A stretch of 64,000 bases of DNA from Erwinia mallotivora (GTDB lineage Bacteria > Pseudomonadota > Gammaproteobacteria > Enterobacterales > Enterobacteriaceae), in contig NZ_JFHN01000056.1 of the NCBI RefSeq assembly GCF_000590885.1, positions 33,968 through 97,967 on the forward strand, written 5' to 3'. Positions 47,656-57,451 of the stretch are shown piece by piece. The notes under the pieces were generated by a model that made no database searches, had not been told where the DNA came from, and saw only the letters and a program-made list of their open reading frames with translations. Position numbers and translations under genes: made by a program. Position 1 is the stretch's first letter, and each line of letters starts with the position of its first letter.

Positions 47656-48954
47656 TCAGGCGCGCGTGGCGCGGCGTTCAGCAATAAAGGCGATCAGGAA
47701 CGGGGCACCGATCAGATCGAAAAATCCCATCGCCACAAACAGCGGATTGAATCCAATCCGGTCGGCGGTGACCCCGATAATCAGCGAGAAGATAAAGCTG
47801 GAGATCCACGCAAACGAACCGCGCATTCCGTTGACCGTTGCCATCTGCCCTTTTTCAAACGACTCCACCACCAGCGCGCTGAGCATGCAGGAGATAATCT
47901 GGTGCCCAAAGCCGCCAATGGAGATCAGCACAATCGCCATATACGGATTACGGGTGGTGGCGACCAGCGCCAGCGACAGCATCAGAAAAGCACCGGTAAC
48001 AGAGCTGGCAACAATGGAGTTAACCCGGGTGCAGCCAAAAAAACGCAGGTAGATGCGCGTCAGATAGCCGCTGACCACGCTGCCCAAATCGGCGGCCAGA
48101 AAGGGCAGCCAGGCAAACATGGCGATCTGCTTCAGATCCATTCCCATCTCTTTCGCCAGGTAGAGCGGCACCCAGAAGCTGAGCACGCCCCACGCCGGTT
48201 CGGCCATAAAAGCTGGCAGGGCGATGCCGTAGAAACGTTTGTTTTTGCAGACGGTTTTCAGCGCGGTGAAAAAGGGCAGTTTCAACGCAGGCGGTTCATT
48301 ATCCTGCCGGATATAGGCCAGCTCTTCTCCGCTGAGGTTGGGATGCTTTTCAGGCGAGTGATAGAACAGCGCCCAGGCCACCACCCAGCACAGCCCCAGA
48401 ATGCCGGTGAACAGGAAGGCACCCTGCCAGCCAAACGAGCCGTGGGCAAAATAGATGATTGGCGGTGCCAGCATCGCCCCCATAGAGAAGCCAACCCCGG
48501 CCCAACCGGCAGAGACCGGTCGCTCCTTTTTCGGAAACCACTCTCCCAGCGTTTTGGCATTCGCCGGGGTGGCGGCCGCCTCCGCGCCGCCCATAAAAAA
48601 GCGCAGCAGCAGCAGATGCAGCCAGTTACTGGCTCCGGCATGAAACAGGCAGGCCAGCGCCCAGACCGCGGCACAGATTAAAAAGCCTGCCTTCAGGCCG
48701 ATGACATCAATCAGCCAGCCACACAGCGGCTGAAACAGGGTATAGGCCAGCTGGAAAGCGCCGACGATCCAGGAATATTGTTCAGTGGTGATGCCGAGGC
48801 TGGTTTTCAGCTCCGGCGCGAGGATGCCCAGCGAATTGCGGGTAATGTAGTTGACGGTGACGCCGGTCAGAAACAGCACCAGCACCCACCAGCGCAGATT
48901 GCGGATAATGCGCTTACTTTTTATTGCGGTCCCTGTCAGTACAGTGCGGTTCAT
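47656..48954 (-). CDS. MFS hexuronate-type transporter (ExuT-like)
   Basis: Major facilitator of the anion:cation symporter family, 432 residues from the ATG at 48954 (MNRTVLTGTAIKSKRIIRNL), the same length as E. coli ExuT. About 12 membrane segments are visible. ExuT-like marks are NYITRNSLGILAPELK, GGAEAAATPANAKTLGEWFP, KKERPVSAGWAGVGFSMGAM, RFYGIALPAFMAEPAWGVLS and LKQIAMFAWLPFLAADLGSV. It is first of the transporter-GH31 operon and is transcribed away from uxuA across shared UxuR-like sites. It probably imports a hexuronate or a uronide. Confidence 0.9.
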   Translation of the reverse strand: MNRTVLTGTAIKSKRIIRNLRWWVLVLFLTGVTVNYITRNSLGILAPELKTSLGITTEQYSWIVGAFQLAYTLFQPLCGWLIDVIGLKAGFLICAAVWALACLFHAGASNWLHLLLLRFFMGGAEAAATPANAKTLGEWFPKKERPVSAGWAGVGFSMGAMLAPPIIYFAHGSFGWQGAFLFTGILGLCWVVAWALFYHSPEKHPNLSGEELAYIRQDNEPPALKLPFFTALKTVCKNKRFYGIALPAFMAEPAWGVLSFWVPLYLAKEMGMDLKQIAMFAWLPFLAADLGSVVSGYLTRIYLRFFGCTRVNSIVASSVTGAFLMLSLALVATTRNPYMAIVLISIGGFGHQIISCMLSALVVESFEKGQMATVNGMRGSFAWISSFIFSLIIGVTADRIGFNPLFVAMGFFDLIGAPFLIAFIAERRATRA

Positions 48955-49108
48955 ATTGTTCTCCACGTTGAGTCGGCTGTGGTGCGAAAAAACAATAAGA
49001 AGGCGGCGGCATACTGCGCGGCTGCATTGATAACGGCTGTTTTTGTTTCGCGAAACCGAGTGAAACACAGCCGGCATCACCGGTCGCCATACAGAGGGCT
49101 TTATTGTG

Positions 49109-49125
49109 ATTTGGTTAACCAATTT
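49109..49125. promoter_or_regulatory. Probable UxuR/ExuR operator 1
   Basis: atttggttaaccaattt, with a perfect ttggtt/aaccaa core at 49111-49122, close to the enteric UxuR/ExuR palindrome AAATTGGTATACCAATTT. It sits between the ExuT-like gene and uxuA. Confidence 0.7.
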
Positions 49126-49211
49126 TATCTTTATGGGTCGATCGCGGTCACAAAACGGGCAGGTTCAGGCAGCGTCAGGCGCTAAAAGGCCGATTATGCT
49201 TACTGTGATGC

Positions 49212-49229
49212 AAACTGGTTGACCTTTTT
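49212..49229. promoter_or_regulatory. Probable UxuR/ExuR operator 2
   Basis: aaactggttgaccttttt matches the UxuR palindrome at most positions of its left half and centre. It lies about 55 bp before the uxuA start. It is weaker than operator 1. Confidence 0.5.
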
Positions 49230-49282
49230 TCAGGCCGCCTGGCCGATGCAGCAAACGCTTAAATCATCCCGGAGGAGAGAAA

Positions 49283-50473
49283 ATGGAACAAACATGGCGC
49301 TGGTATGGCCCGAACGATCCCGTCTCGCTGGCCGATGCCAGACAGGCGGGCGCGACCGGCATTGTCACTGCTCTGCACCATATCCCGAATGGCGAAGTGT
49401 GGAGCGTGGCAGAGATCCGCAAAAGGCAGGCCATCATTGAACAGGCGGGGCTGGTCTGGTCGGTAGTGGAGAGTGTCCCGGTTCATGAGGAGATCAAAAC
49501 CCGCTGCGGACAGGTTGACCAGTGGATCGCCAGTTACTGCCAGACGCTGCGCAATCTGGCCGCGTGCGGCATCCGCACCGTCTGCTACAACTTTATGCCG
49601 GTGCTGGACTGGACGCGCACCGATCTTGCCTGGCCGCTGCCGAACGGGGCGAAAGCGCTGCGTTTTGACCAGATTGAATTTGCCGCCTTCGACCTGCATA
49701 TTCTCCGGCGTCCCGGTGCCGCCGCAGATTATCAGCCGCACGAGGTGGAGCAGGCCGCCGCCTGTTTCGCCGCCATGAGCGAGGATGCCAGGGCGCGCCT
49801 GACCCGCAACATTATCGCCGGCTTGCCTGGCTCGGAAGAGGGCTACACCCTGGAGAAGTTCCGCGCCCAGCTGGCGCGCTATCAGCACATCGACAAGGCT
49901 CGCCTGCGGGAGAATTTTGCCCATTTCCTGCGGGAGATAATTCCGGTGGCCGAACAGGTCGGCGTGCGTATGGCGGTGCATCCGGACGATCCACCCCGAC
50001 CTGTACTGGGCCTGCCGCGCATTGTCTCTGACGTCGATGATATGCAGTGGATGGTGGAGACGGTCAGCAGCCCGGCCAATGGGTTCACCTTCTGTACCGG
50101 TTCTTACGGGGTGCGCGCCGATAACGACCTGCCTGCAATGCTGCGACGTTTTGCCGAACGCGTCTGGTTTATTCATCTGCGCGCCACCCTACGGGAAGAA
50201 AATCCCAACAGCTTTCATGAGGCGGAGCACCTGGGCGGCGATGTGGATATGGTGGCGGTGATTAAGGCGATTGCGACAGAGGAACAGCGCCGTAAAAGTC
50301 TCGGCGAGCCGGATGCCATCCCGATGCGTCCCGATCACGGTCATCAGATGCTGGACGACCTGCACAAACAGACCAATCCGGGTTATTCTGCGATTGGCCG
50401 CCTGAAAGGGCTGGCTGAAATTCGCGGCGTCGAACTGGCCGTTCGCCGTACGTTGTCCACTGACGGAGCCTGA
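49283..50473 (+). CDS. uxuA: Mannonate dehydratase UxuA
   Basis: Converts D-mannonate to 2-keto-3-deoxygluconate in hexuronate breakdown. It has 396 residues (E. coli 394). Typical stretches are [75 protein letters not shown] with a metal His, [14 protein letters not shown] and [12 protein letters not shown] strong ribosome site (ggaggaga) precedes it. It is followed after 1 bp by uxuR. The usual partner uxuB (fructuronate reductase) is not in the window. Confidence 0.96.
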   Translation: MEQTWRWYGPNDPVSLADARQAGATGIVTALHHIPNGEVWSVAEIRKRQAIIEQAGLVWSVVESVPVHEEIKTRCGQVDQWIASYCQTLRNLAACGIRTVCYNFMPVLDWTRTDLAWPLPNGAKALRFDQIEFAAFDLHILRRPGAAADYQPHEVEQAAACFAAMSEDARARLTRNIIAGLPGSEEGYTLEKFRAQLARYQHIDKARLRENFAHFLREIIPVAEQVGVRMAVHPDDPPRPVLGLPRIVSDVDDMQWMVETVSSPANGFTFCTGSYGVRADNDLPAMLRRFAERVWFIHLRATLREENPNSFHEAEHLGGDVDMVAVIKAIATEEQRRKSLGEPDAIPMRPDHGHQMLDDLHKQTNPGYSAIGRLKGLAEIRGVELAVRRTLSTDGA

Positions 50474-50474
50474 G

Positions 50475-51254
50475 ATGATCCCCGACACGTCTGCATCACG
50501 TCCTTATCAGCAGGTGGCTGCCCGACTGCGCGAAATGATCCTCCGGGGCGCGACCGCCGTTGGCGATCGCCTGCCCGCCGAGCGGGAGATTGCCGGGCAG
50601 CTTCAGGTGACGCGCACGCTGGTGCGTGAAGCGTTGATCATGCTGGAAATTGAGGGGCTGATTGAGGTGCGACGCGGGGCCGGAATTTATGTTGTCGCCA
50701 TGCCCGCATCCGGCCAGCGCCAGGCGGCAGGCGGTCAGGCACCGCAGCAGGAGAGCGCCGGTCCGTTTGAACTGTTGCAGGCGCGACAGTTGCTGGAGAG
50801 CAACATTGCCGAATTTGCTGCCCAGCAGGTGACGCCTGCTGATATCAGCAAAATGCGCCAGGCGCTGCTGCTGGAGGAGCAGGAGCTGGCGACCGACAGC
50901 CTGGACGACACGGAAAAGGGCGACCGGCTGTTTCATCTGGCCATTGCCGAAGCCACTCACAACAGCCTGCTGGTGGAGCTGTTCAGGCAGTCATGGCAGT
51001 GGCGGGTGAATAACCCGATGTGGGCGCAGCTGCATCGCCATCTCGACAGTTCCCACTACCGGCAGGCGTGGCTGGAGGATCACCGGCGCATCCTCGCGGC
51101 GCTGATAAAAAAAGATCCCCGCGCCGCGAAATGCGCCATGTGGCAGCATCTTGAAAACGTCAAACAGCGACTGCTGGAGTTTTCCGATGTCGATGACCTT
51201 AACTTTGATGGCTATCTGTTTGCCTCATGGCCACTGGGCGAAGGCAGTGAATGA
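50475..51254 (+). CDS. uxuR: GntR/FadR-family regulator UxuR
   Basis: Repressor of hexuronate genes, relieved by fructuronate in E. coli. It has 259 residues. The winged helix covers about 10-75 (RPYQQVAARLREMILRGATA, RLPAEREIAGQLQVTRTLVR, EALIMLEIEGLIEVRRGAGI). The FCD effector domain is very close to E. coli UxuR (AGPFELLQARQLLESNIAEF, LFHLAIAEATHNSLLVELFR, MWQHLENVKQRLLEFSDVDD). It lies 1 bp after uxuA, so it is cotranscribed and probably self-regulated through the operators upstream of uxuA. Confidence 0.94.
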   Translation: MIPDTSASRPYQQVAARLREMILRGATAVGDRLPAEREIAGQLQVTRTLVREALIMLEIEGLIEVRRGAGIYVVAMPASGQRQAAGGQAPQQESAGPFELLQARQLLESNIAEFAAQQVTPADISKMRQALLLEEQELATDSLDDTEKGDRLFHLAIAEATHNSLLVELFRQSWQWRVNNPMWAQLHRHLDSSHYRQAWLEDHRRILAALIKKDPRAAKCAMWQHLENVKQRLLEFSDVDDLNFDGYLFASWPLGEGSE

Positions 51255-51331
51255 GCGGGCCAGCCGCGCAGGGCGATGCTGCTCTGCCGTCGTGCGCACC
51301 GGCGGGCCGTTTTTACTCTCCCGCCGTGCAG

Positions 51332-52450
51332 TCAGGCCGCCTGTTCCTGTGGGATGTGGATATCGGCGCTGATCCTCTCCCCGTTGTGGTCAAACACCAT
51401 GCAGTGATGCGGCCAGAAAGAGGGGCGTAATTTCTGATAAGGACGGAAATGCACATCACCCGGCAGCAGCATTTTAAAACCGTCATGGCCGTGGCTCTGA
51501 CCAAACAGACAGGTGTTGTTGCCCAGGCGCTCCACCACTTCGCAGTGGAAATCAAGCTGTAACGGCGCGTCGCCGCCCATCTGCAACTGCTCCGGCCGGA
51601 TGCCCAGCGTCACCTTGTCTCCGGGCTGCAATGGCCGCTGCGGCACCGGTAAGGTCAGCAACCGTTCCCCTTCGTTGATGCTGACCACCAGTCCGTCGGC
51701 CCCGAACTGGACGACGCTCGCGGGCAAAAAATTCATCTTCGGCGAGCCGATAAATCCGGCCACAAAGCGGTTCACCGGGTTGTAATAGAGCGCCATCGGT
51801 GCGCCGACCTGTTCCACCCGGCCGTCATTCATCACCACAATTTTATCCGCCAGCGTCATCGCTTCGACCTGATCGTGGGTGACATATACCATGGTGGTTT
51901 TCAGTTCCTGATGCAGCCTGGCGATATGCAGGCGCATCTCCACGCGCAACTCCGCATCAAGGTTCGACAGCGGCTCATCAAACATAAACACCCGTGGATT
52001 GCGCACGATAGCCCGGCCAATCGCCACACGCTGCCGCTGACCGCCGGACAGCTCTTTGGGTTTACGCTCCAGCAGATGGGAGAGTTGCAGCGTTTTCGCC
52101 ACCCTCTCCACCAGACGGGCAATTTCCGCTCTGGCCATGCCGTTGACCTTCAGCCCGTAGCCGATGTTTTCCGCCACGCTCATATGCGGGTAGAGCGCAT
52201 AAGACTGGAACACCATGGCCACGCCACGATGTGCCGGGGCGACATCATTGACGGGCCGATCGTCAATCAGGATCTGGCCGTCACTGACTTCCTCCAGTCC
52301 GGCAATCAAACGGAGCAGGGTGGATTTGCCGCAGCCCGACGGGCCGACAAACACCGTGAATTCGCCTGCCTCAATATCCAGAACAATATTTTTCAGCGTT
52401 TCTGTTTTGCCAAAGCGCTTGATGACATTTCTCAGTCTGATGCTGGACAT
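51332..52450 (-). CDS. ganK: Sugar ABC transporter ATPase (MalK/UgpC type), galactan cluster
   Basis: ATP-binding subunit for the galactooligosaccharide importer, 372 residues from the ATG at 52450 ([20 protein letters not shown]). Walker A is GPSGCGKST (about 38-46), the Q-loop is [13 protein letters not shown], the signature is [19 protein letters not shown], Walker B is [16 protein letters not shown] and the switch His lies in [12 protein letters not shown]-terminal regulatory (TOBE/MalK-like) domain follows. It is divergent from the ganE-ganF gene across a 329-bp control region and is the only ATPase gene in the cluster. The name is by analogy with Dickeya gan genes. Confidence 0.9.
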   Translation of the reverse strand: MSSIRLRNVIKRFGKTETLKNIVLDIEAGEFTVFVGPSGCGKSTLLRLIAGLEEVSDGQILIDDRPVNDVAPAHRGVAMVFQSYALYPHMSVAENIGYGLKVNGMARAEIARLVERVAKTLQLSHLLERKPKELSGGQRQRVAIGRAIVRNPRVFMFDEPLSNLDAELRVEMRLHIARLHQELKTTMVYVTHDQVEAMTLADKIVVMNDGRVEQVGAPMALYYNPVNRFVAGFIGSPKMNFLPASVVQFGADGLVVSINEGERLLTLPVPQRPLQPGDKVTLGIRPEQLQMGGDAPLQLDFHCEVVERLGNNTCLFGQSHGHDGFKMLLPGDVHFRPYQKLRPSFWPHHCMVFDHNGERISADIHIPQEQAA

Positions 52451-52591
52451 GTAAATCCTCATCGCAAATCGGGTGGATGAACAATAAATGTATTACGTAT
52501 AACAAATTGATGTTTTTGCCGGCAACCCTTATCCGGCCTGAGCTGACTATAGCGCTGCGATGAAACCTGCCCTAACGGCGATTTTGATTTA

Positions 52592-52607
52592 TGTAACAGC
52601 GATCACA
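52592..52607. promoter_or_regulatory. CRP-cAMP binding site
   Basis: TGTAA-cagcga-TCACA matches 9 of 10 positions of the CRP consensus TGTGA-N6-TCACA, in the divergent ganK/ganEF region. Confidence 0.75.
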
Positions 52608-52753
52608 CATTGGTGAGAACAGGCTGGAGATAAGTCGGGCTGGCGCGTAGCGTATGACATTAACAGGGTTGACTGTCTCCTCCTCTACAGGCCGCTTAAT
52701 CAGCAAGTTGTGATGTTAAAAGCCGGGAAGGATATCGGATGCCGAAAGAAAAA

Positions 52754-52769
52754 TGTAATACGCTCACAT
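52754..52769. promoter_or_regulatory. Putative GanR operator upstream of ganEF
   Basis: tgtaatacgctcacat is identical at 15 of 16 positions to the site at 61318-61333 upstream of ganL. It ends 10 bp before the ganEF start, a repressor-like position. Confidence 0.7.
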
Positions 52770-52779
52770 GAGGCCGACA

Positions 52780-55347
52780 ATGAAAAGTAAAACACGCATC
52801 ACGCTGCTGCTGTCAGCACTGCTCCTGAATCAGACGGTTTACGCGGCTCAGCAGCTGACCGTCTGGGAGGATATTAAGAAGTCGGACGGCATTAAGACGG
52901 CGGTCGCGGATTTCAGCCGGCAGTTTAATGTCGAGGTGAAAGTGCAGGAGATGCCTTTCACCCAGCAGATTGAGAAGCTGCGGCTGGATGGCCCGGCCGG
53001 GATTGGTCCCGATGTGCTGGTTATCCCTAATGACCAGTTGGGGAGCGCGGTGGTGCAGGGGCTGCTGGCCCCGTTAAAGGTCGATGCGGCGGCGCAGGCG
53101 GCGTATACGCCTGCGGCGATGGCGGCGTTCACCGAGGGAAAGGTGGTATACGGCATTCCGAAAGCGGTGGAAACCCTGGTGCTGATTTACAACAAAGATC
53201 TGCTGCCTGCTCCGCTCAGCACGCTGGAGGAGTATCGCGTCTTTTCAAAAAAACAGCGCGAAGCGAAGCAGTACGGCCTGCTGGCCAAGTTTGACCAGCT
53301 CTATTACAGCTGGGGAGTGATGGCACCGATGGGGGGCTATCTGTTTGCTAAACAGAGTTCCGGGGCGCTGAACACCAAAGATATCGGCCTGAACACGCCG
53401 GGCAGCGTCGCCGCCGTGACCCTGCTGAAAAGCTTCTTCAGTGAGGGGCTACTTCCTGGCGGCATTCTGGGGGACAGCGGGCTGAACGCGATTGACTCGC
53501 TGTTTACCGAAAAGAAAGCGGCGGCGGTGATCAATGGCCCGTGGGCATTTCAGCCTTATCAGGCTGCCGGTATTAACTATGGCGTTGCGCCATTGCCGAT
53601 GCTGCCGGATGGCAAGCCAATGAGCTCATTTCTCGGCGTGAAAGGTTATGTGGTGTCGACCTGGAGCAAAGACCAGGCGCTGGCCCAGCAGTTTATCCAG
53701 TTTATTAACCAGCCGCAGTACGTCAAAACGCGCTATCAGCAGACTCAGGAGATCCCGCCGGTGGTGGCGCTGATGAACGATCCTGTGATTAAAAATGATG
53801 AAAAAGCCAATGCCGTGGCGGTGCAGGCTGCGCGGGCGGTGGCGATGCCTGGCGTACCGGAAATGCAGGAAGTGTGGGGACCGGCCAACGCGGCGCTGGA
53901 ACTGAGCGTCTCCGGCAAGCAGCCGCCAAAAGCGGCGCTGGATGCCGCCGTTAAGCAGATTTCCATGCAGATCGACGCAATGCAGGCCAGCAATCAGTTA
54001 CCGGGCCGCAACCTGAGCCGCCAGAATAAGGATAATGATGTGATTATTTCTCCCAGTGAAAAGCTGACGCTGACCCCGCGTTCACGTCGCCATGCCATAA
54101 CCGGCGCGCTGCTGGCACTATTGCCGGGATGTGGTCAGTTTTATCATCGCCAGTGGCTGAAAGGCGGCTGTTTTCTGCTGCTGCTCAGCAGTTTTGCCGG
54201 GGTGTTCCGCCAGGTGCTGCCACAGGGATTATGGGGGCTGTACACCCTGGGGGAGCAGCTACCACGGGATAACTCCATCTTTCTGCTGGCGGAAGGGATT
54301 CTCAGCCTGTTGATTGTGGCTTTTGGCCTGGCGCTCTGGCTGCTGTCGCTGCGCGATGCCTGGCTGAACGGCGCAAAGCGCGATGCGGGACAGCCGCTCA
54401 ACAGCGTCCGTAAGCAGTATCAGCTGTTGTTGCGCGATGGCTTTCCGTATCTGATGATTACGCCGGGATTTATCCTGCTGGTGTTTGTGGTGGTGTTTCC
54501 CATTCTGTTCGGCTTCGCCATTGCCTTTACCAACTACAACCTTTACCACTCGCCACCGGCCAGACTGGTGGACTGGGTGGGCGCTAAAAACTTTATCAAT
54601 ATTTTCAGCCTCTCTGTCTGGCGCTCCACCTTTGTTGACGTGTTGCAGTGGACGGTGGTGTGGACGCTGCTGGCTACCACCCTGCAATGTACCGTTGGCG
54701 TGCTGCTGGCGATTCTGGTCAATCAGAAGGACCTGCGCTTTAAACCCCTTATCCGCACCATTTTTATTCTGCCGTGGGCGGTGCCGGGATTTGTCACCAT
54801 CCTGGTGTTTACCGGCATGTTTAACGACACCTTCGGGGTGATTAACAACACCATTCTCGACTTCTTTGGCATTGCGCCAAAAGCGTGGCTGACGGACCCT
54901 TTCTGGACCAAAACCGCGCTGATTATGATGCAGACCTGGCTGGGCTTTCCGTTTGTGTTTGCCATGACTACCGGGGTGTTGCAGGCCATTCCGGACGATC
55001 TCTATGAGGCGGCGATCATGGACGGTGCGAGCGCCTGGACCCGACTGAAAACCATCACCCTGCCGCTGGTGCTGTATGCCATCGCGCCGATCATCATCAC
55101 CCAGTACACCTTCAACTTTAATAATTTCAATATCATATATCTGTTTAACAACGGCGGCCCGGCGGTGGCAGGCTCCAGCGCGGGCGGCACGGATATCCTG
55201 GTTTCATGGATCTACAAGCTGACCATGTCATCGTCGCAGTATGCCATCGCCGCCAGCATCACCATTCTGCTGTCGATCTTCGTGGTCGGCCTGGCGCTGT
55301 GGCAGTTCCGCGCCACCCGCGCATTTAAACAAGATGAGATGGCGTAA
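52780..55347 (+). CDS. ganEF: Fused galactooligosaccharide binding protein-permease (GanE-GanF)
   Basis: A single frame of 855 residues joins two importer parts that are normally separate. Residues 1-22 are a signal peptide (TLLLSALLLNQTVYA). About 23-405 is a MalE-like periplasmic binding protein (TVWEDIKKSDGIKTAVADFS, INGPWAFQPYQAAGINYGVA). From about 421 it is a MalF-like permease with several membrane segments and an EAA loop (YEAAIMDGASAWTRLKTITL). At the joint lie aagga (54028-54032), an in-frame GTG at 54040 and an out-of-frame TAA at 54027, which look like the old ganE stop and ganF start. A one-base loss probably fused them, or there is a sequence error. The GTG could still give separate GanF. 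The ATG at 52780 follows gagg. ganG follows after 9 bp. Confidence 0.88.
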   Translation: MKSKTRITLLLSALLLNQTVYAAQQLTVWEDIKKSDGIKTAVADFSRQFNVEVKVQEMPFTQQIEKLRLDGPAGIGPDVLVIPNDQLGSAVVQGLLAPLKVDAAAQAAYTPAAMAAFTEGKVVYGIPKAVETLVLIYNKDLLPAPLSTLEEYRVFSKKQREAKQYGLLAKFDQLYYSWGVMAPMGGYLFAKQSSGALNTKDIGLNTPGSVAAVTLLKSFFSEGLLPGGILGDSGLNAIDSLFTEKKAAAVINGPWAFQPYQAAGINYGVAPLPMLPDGKPMSSFLGVKGYVVSTWSKDQALAQQFIQFINQPQYVKTRYQQTQEIPPVVALMNDPVIKNDEKANAVAVQAARAVAMPGVPEMQEVWGPANAALELSVSGKQPPKAALDAAVKQISMQIDAMQASNQLPGRNLSRQNKDNDVIISPSEKLTLTPRSRRHAITGALLALLPGCGQFYHRQWLKGGCFLLLLSSFAGVFRQVLPQGLWGLYTLGEQLPRDNSIFLLAEGILSLLIVAFGLALWLLSLRDAWLNGAKRDAGQPLNSVRKQYQLLLRDGFPYLMITPGFILLVFVVVFPILFGFAIAFTNYNLYHSPPARLVDWVGAKNFINIFSLSVWRSTFVDVLQWTVVWTLLATTLQCTVGVLLAILVNQKDLRFKPLIRTIFILPWAVPGFVTILVFTGMFNDTFGVINNTILDFFGIAPKAWLTDPFWTKTALIMMQTWLGFPFVFAMTTGVLQAIPDDLYEAAIMDGASAWTRLKTITLPLVLYAIAPIIITQYTFNFNNFNIIYLFNNGGPAVAGSSAGGTDILVSWIYKLTMSSSQYAIAASITILLSIFVVGLALWQFRATRAFKQDEMA

Positions 55348-55356
55348 GGAGCACTC

Positions 55357-56208
55357 ATGGCAAAGTCGGTCAGTATTAAACGCGAAAAATGGTTGCGCCT
55401 GTCGCTCAGCTGGCTGCTGGTGGGGCTGGTTTCGCTGATTATCATCTATCCGCTGGTGTGGACGGTGGGCGCATCGCTGAATGCGGGAAACAGCCTGCTC
55501 AGCAGTTCCGTGATCCCGGAAAACCCCTCGCTGCAACACTATCGTGACCTGTTCAACGGCAGCGTGCCTTACATGACCTGGTACTGGAATTCACTGAAAA
55601 TCAGCGTGCTGACCATGCTGCTGACCCTTGCCAGCGTCAGTTGCACCGCTTATGCCTTTTCGCGCTTTCGTTTTAAGGGGCGGCAGAATGGTCTGATGCT
55701 GTTTCTGCTGTTGCAGATGATCCCGCAATTTTCAGCGCTGATCGCCATCTTCGTGCTGTCGCAGCTTCTTGGGCTGATTAACAGCCATCTGGCGCTGGTG
55801 CTGATTTATGTCGGCGGGATGATCCCGATGAACACCTATCTGATGAAAGGCTATCTTGATGCCATTCCGAAAGATCTGGATGAATCGGCGCGCATGGATG
55901 GCGCGGGCAATTTCCGCATCTTTATTGAAATCATTATGCCGCTGTCAAAGCCGATCCTCGCGGTGGTGGCGCTGTTTTCTTTTACCGGCCCGCTGGGGGA
56001 TTTCATTCTCTCCAGCACCATTCTGCGCACGCCGGAGCAGTTCACCCTGCCGATTGGCCTGTATAACCTGGTGGCGCAGAAAATGGGTGCCAGCTACACC
56101 ACCTATGCGGCGGGCGCGGTGCTGATTGCGCTGCCGGTGGCGCTGCTCTATCTGGCATTGCAAAAATACTTCGTCTCCGGCCTGACCTCAGGCAGTACTA
56201 AGGGATAA
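55357..56208 (+). CDS. ganG: Sugar ABC transporter permease GanG (MalG-like)
   Basis: Second membrane subunit of the galactooligosaccharide importer, 283 residues. Six membrane segments are visible, beginning LSWLLVGLVSLIIIYPLVWT. The EAA loop that contacts the ATPase is YLDAIPKDLDESARMDGAGN, followed by FRIFIEIIMPLSKPILAVVA. It lies 9 bp after ganEF and 2 bp before ganA, within the operon. Confidence 0.94.
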   Translation: MAKSVSIKREKWLRLSLSWLLVGLVSLIIIYPLVWTVGASLNAGNSLLSSSVIPENPSLQHYRDLFNGSVPYMTWYWNSLKISVLTMLLTLASVSCTAYAFSRFRFKGRQNGLMLFLLLQMIPQFSALIAIFVLSQLLGLINSHLALVLIYVGGMIPMNTYLMKGYLDAIPKDLDESARMDGAGNFRIFIEIIMPLSKPILAVVALFSFTGPLGDFILSSTILRTPEQFTLPIGLYNLVAQKMGASYTTYAAGAVLIALPVALLYLALQKYFVSGLTSGSTKG

Positions 56209-56210
56209 AC

Positions 56211-57404
56211 ATGTTACCAAAATCGTTACTACTCGCCCTGGCGCTGGCCTGGGCGGCACCGCTGCCTGCGGCAAATTCACCGGTTATTGCCTCTGCTGCA
56301 CCCTGGCCGGCGGGCTTTATCAGAGGGGCGGATATCTCCACGCTGGCGGAACTGGAGAAGCAGGGGGCGAAATTCTATAACGCCGACAACCAGTTACAGG
56401 ACCCCATCGCCATTCTGAAAGCCAACGGGATTAACACCATCCGGCTGCGGCTGTGGGTCGATCCTTATGATGACAGCGGCCAGGCTTACGGCGGCGGGAC
56501 GGACGATCTGCCCACCGTGCTGGCGCTGGCTAAGCGGGTGAAGGCCGCCCGGATGAAGCTGTTACTGGATCTGCATTACAGCGATTTCTGGACCGATCCC
56601 GGCAAGCAGTACAAACCCAAAGCCTGGGAAAAACTGAATTTTGTCCAGCTACAGCAGCAGGTCCACGATTACACCCGCGACACTATCGCCCGTTTTAAGG
56701 CTGAAGGGGTGATGCCGGATATCGTGCAGATCGGCAATGAACTGAACGGCGGCATGCTGTGGCCCGACGGCAAAAGCTGGGGGCAGAACGGCGGCGAGTT
56801 CGACCGGCTGGCGCTGCTGCTGAAAGCGGCCATCAGCGGCCTGCGTGAAAACCTCAGCGATCCACATCAGGTAGCCGTGATGCTGCATCTGGCGGAAGGC
56901 ACCAAAAATGAGACCTTCCGCTGGTGGTTCGATGAAATAACCCGACGTCAGGTGCCGTTCGATGTCATCGGCCTGTCGATGTACACCTACTGGAACGGTC
57001 CGATTAGCGCCTTGCAGGCCAATATGAACGACATCAGCCAGCGCTACGGCAAAGATGTGATGGTGGTGGAGGCGGCTTACGCCTGGACCCTGGAAAACTG
57101 TGACGCAGCGGAGAACAGCTTCCAGGCCAAAGAGGAGAAGGCGGGCGGTTATCCGGCCAGCGTGGCCGGGCAGGCGGCGTATCTGCACGATCTGATTAAA
57201 GCGGTGCAGGCGGTGCCAAATCAGCGTGGTAAGGGGGTGGTGTACTGGGAGCCTGCGTGGATCCCGGCGACCGGCAACAGCTGGGCAACGCCTGCCGGAA
57301 TGAAATACATCCATGATCAATGGAAACAGGGCAATGCCCGTGAAAACCAGGCGCTGTTTGACTGCCAGGGCAAAGCCTTGCCTTCATTGAAAGTCTTCAA
57401 TTAA
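56211..57404 (+). CDS. ganA: Endo-beta-1,4-galactanase GanA (GH53)
   Basis: Cleaves beta-1,4-galactan side chains of pectin. It has 397 residues with a signal peptide (MLPKSLLLALALAWAAPLPA), so it is periplasmic or exported. GH53 marks are FIRGADISTLAELEKQGAKF, NTIRLRLWVDPYDDSGQAYG, LLDLHYSDFWTDPGKQ, acid/base E177 in VQIGNELNGGMLWP and nucleophile E287 in MVVEAAYAWT. It lies between the importer genes and ganB, the same order as in Dickeya ganEFGAB. Confidence 0.95.
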   Translation: MLPKSLLLALALAWAAPLPAANSPVIASAAPWPAGFIRGADISTLAELEKQGAKFYNADNQLQDPIAILKANGINTIRLRLWVDPYDDSGQAYGGGTDDLPTVLALAKRVKAARMKLLLDLHYSDFWTDPGKQYKPKAWEKLNFVQLQQQVHDYTRDTIARFKAEGVMPDIVQIGNELNGGMLWPDGKSWGQNGGEFDRLALLLKAAISGLRENLSDPHQVAVMLHLAEGTKNETFRWWFDEITRRQVPFDVIGLSMYTYWNGPISALQANMNDISQRYGKDVMVVEAAYAWTLENCDAAENSFQAKEEKAGGYPASVAGQAAYLHDLIKAVQAVPNQRGKGVVYWEPAWIPATGNSWATPAGMKYIHDQWKQGNARENQALFDCQGKALPSLKVFN

Positions 57405-57451
57405 CCGGCTGGCACAGAGCCAGATGCTGCTGATTTTAAAGAGGAAGTGCG

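Larger units (their letters stand above)
52451..52779. promoter_or_regulatory. Divergent ganK / ganEF control region
   Basis: Region of 329 bp holding a CRP-like site (52592-52607), a gan operator next to ganE (52754-52769), and a related near-palindrome tgtattacgtataaca at 52489-52504 near ganK (6 of 8 symmetric pairs). Confidence 0.65.
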
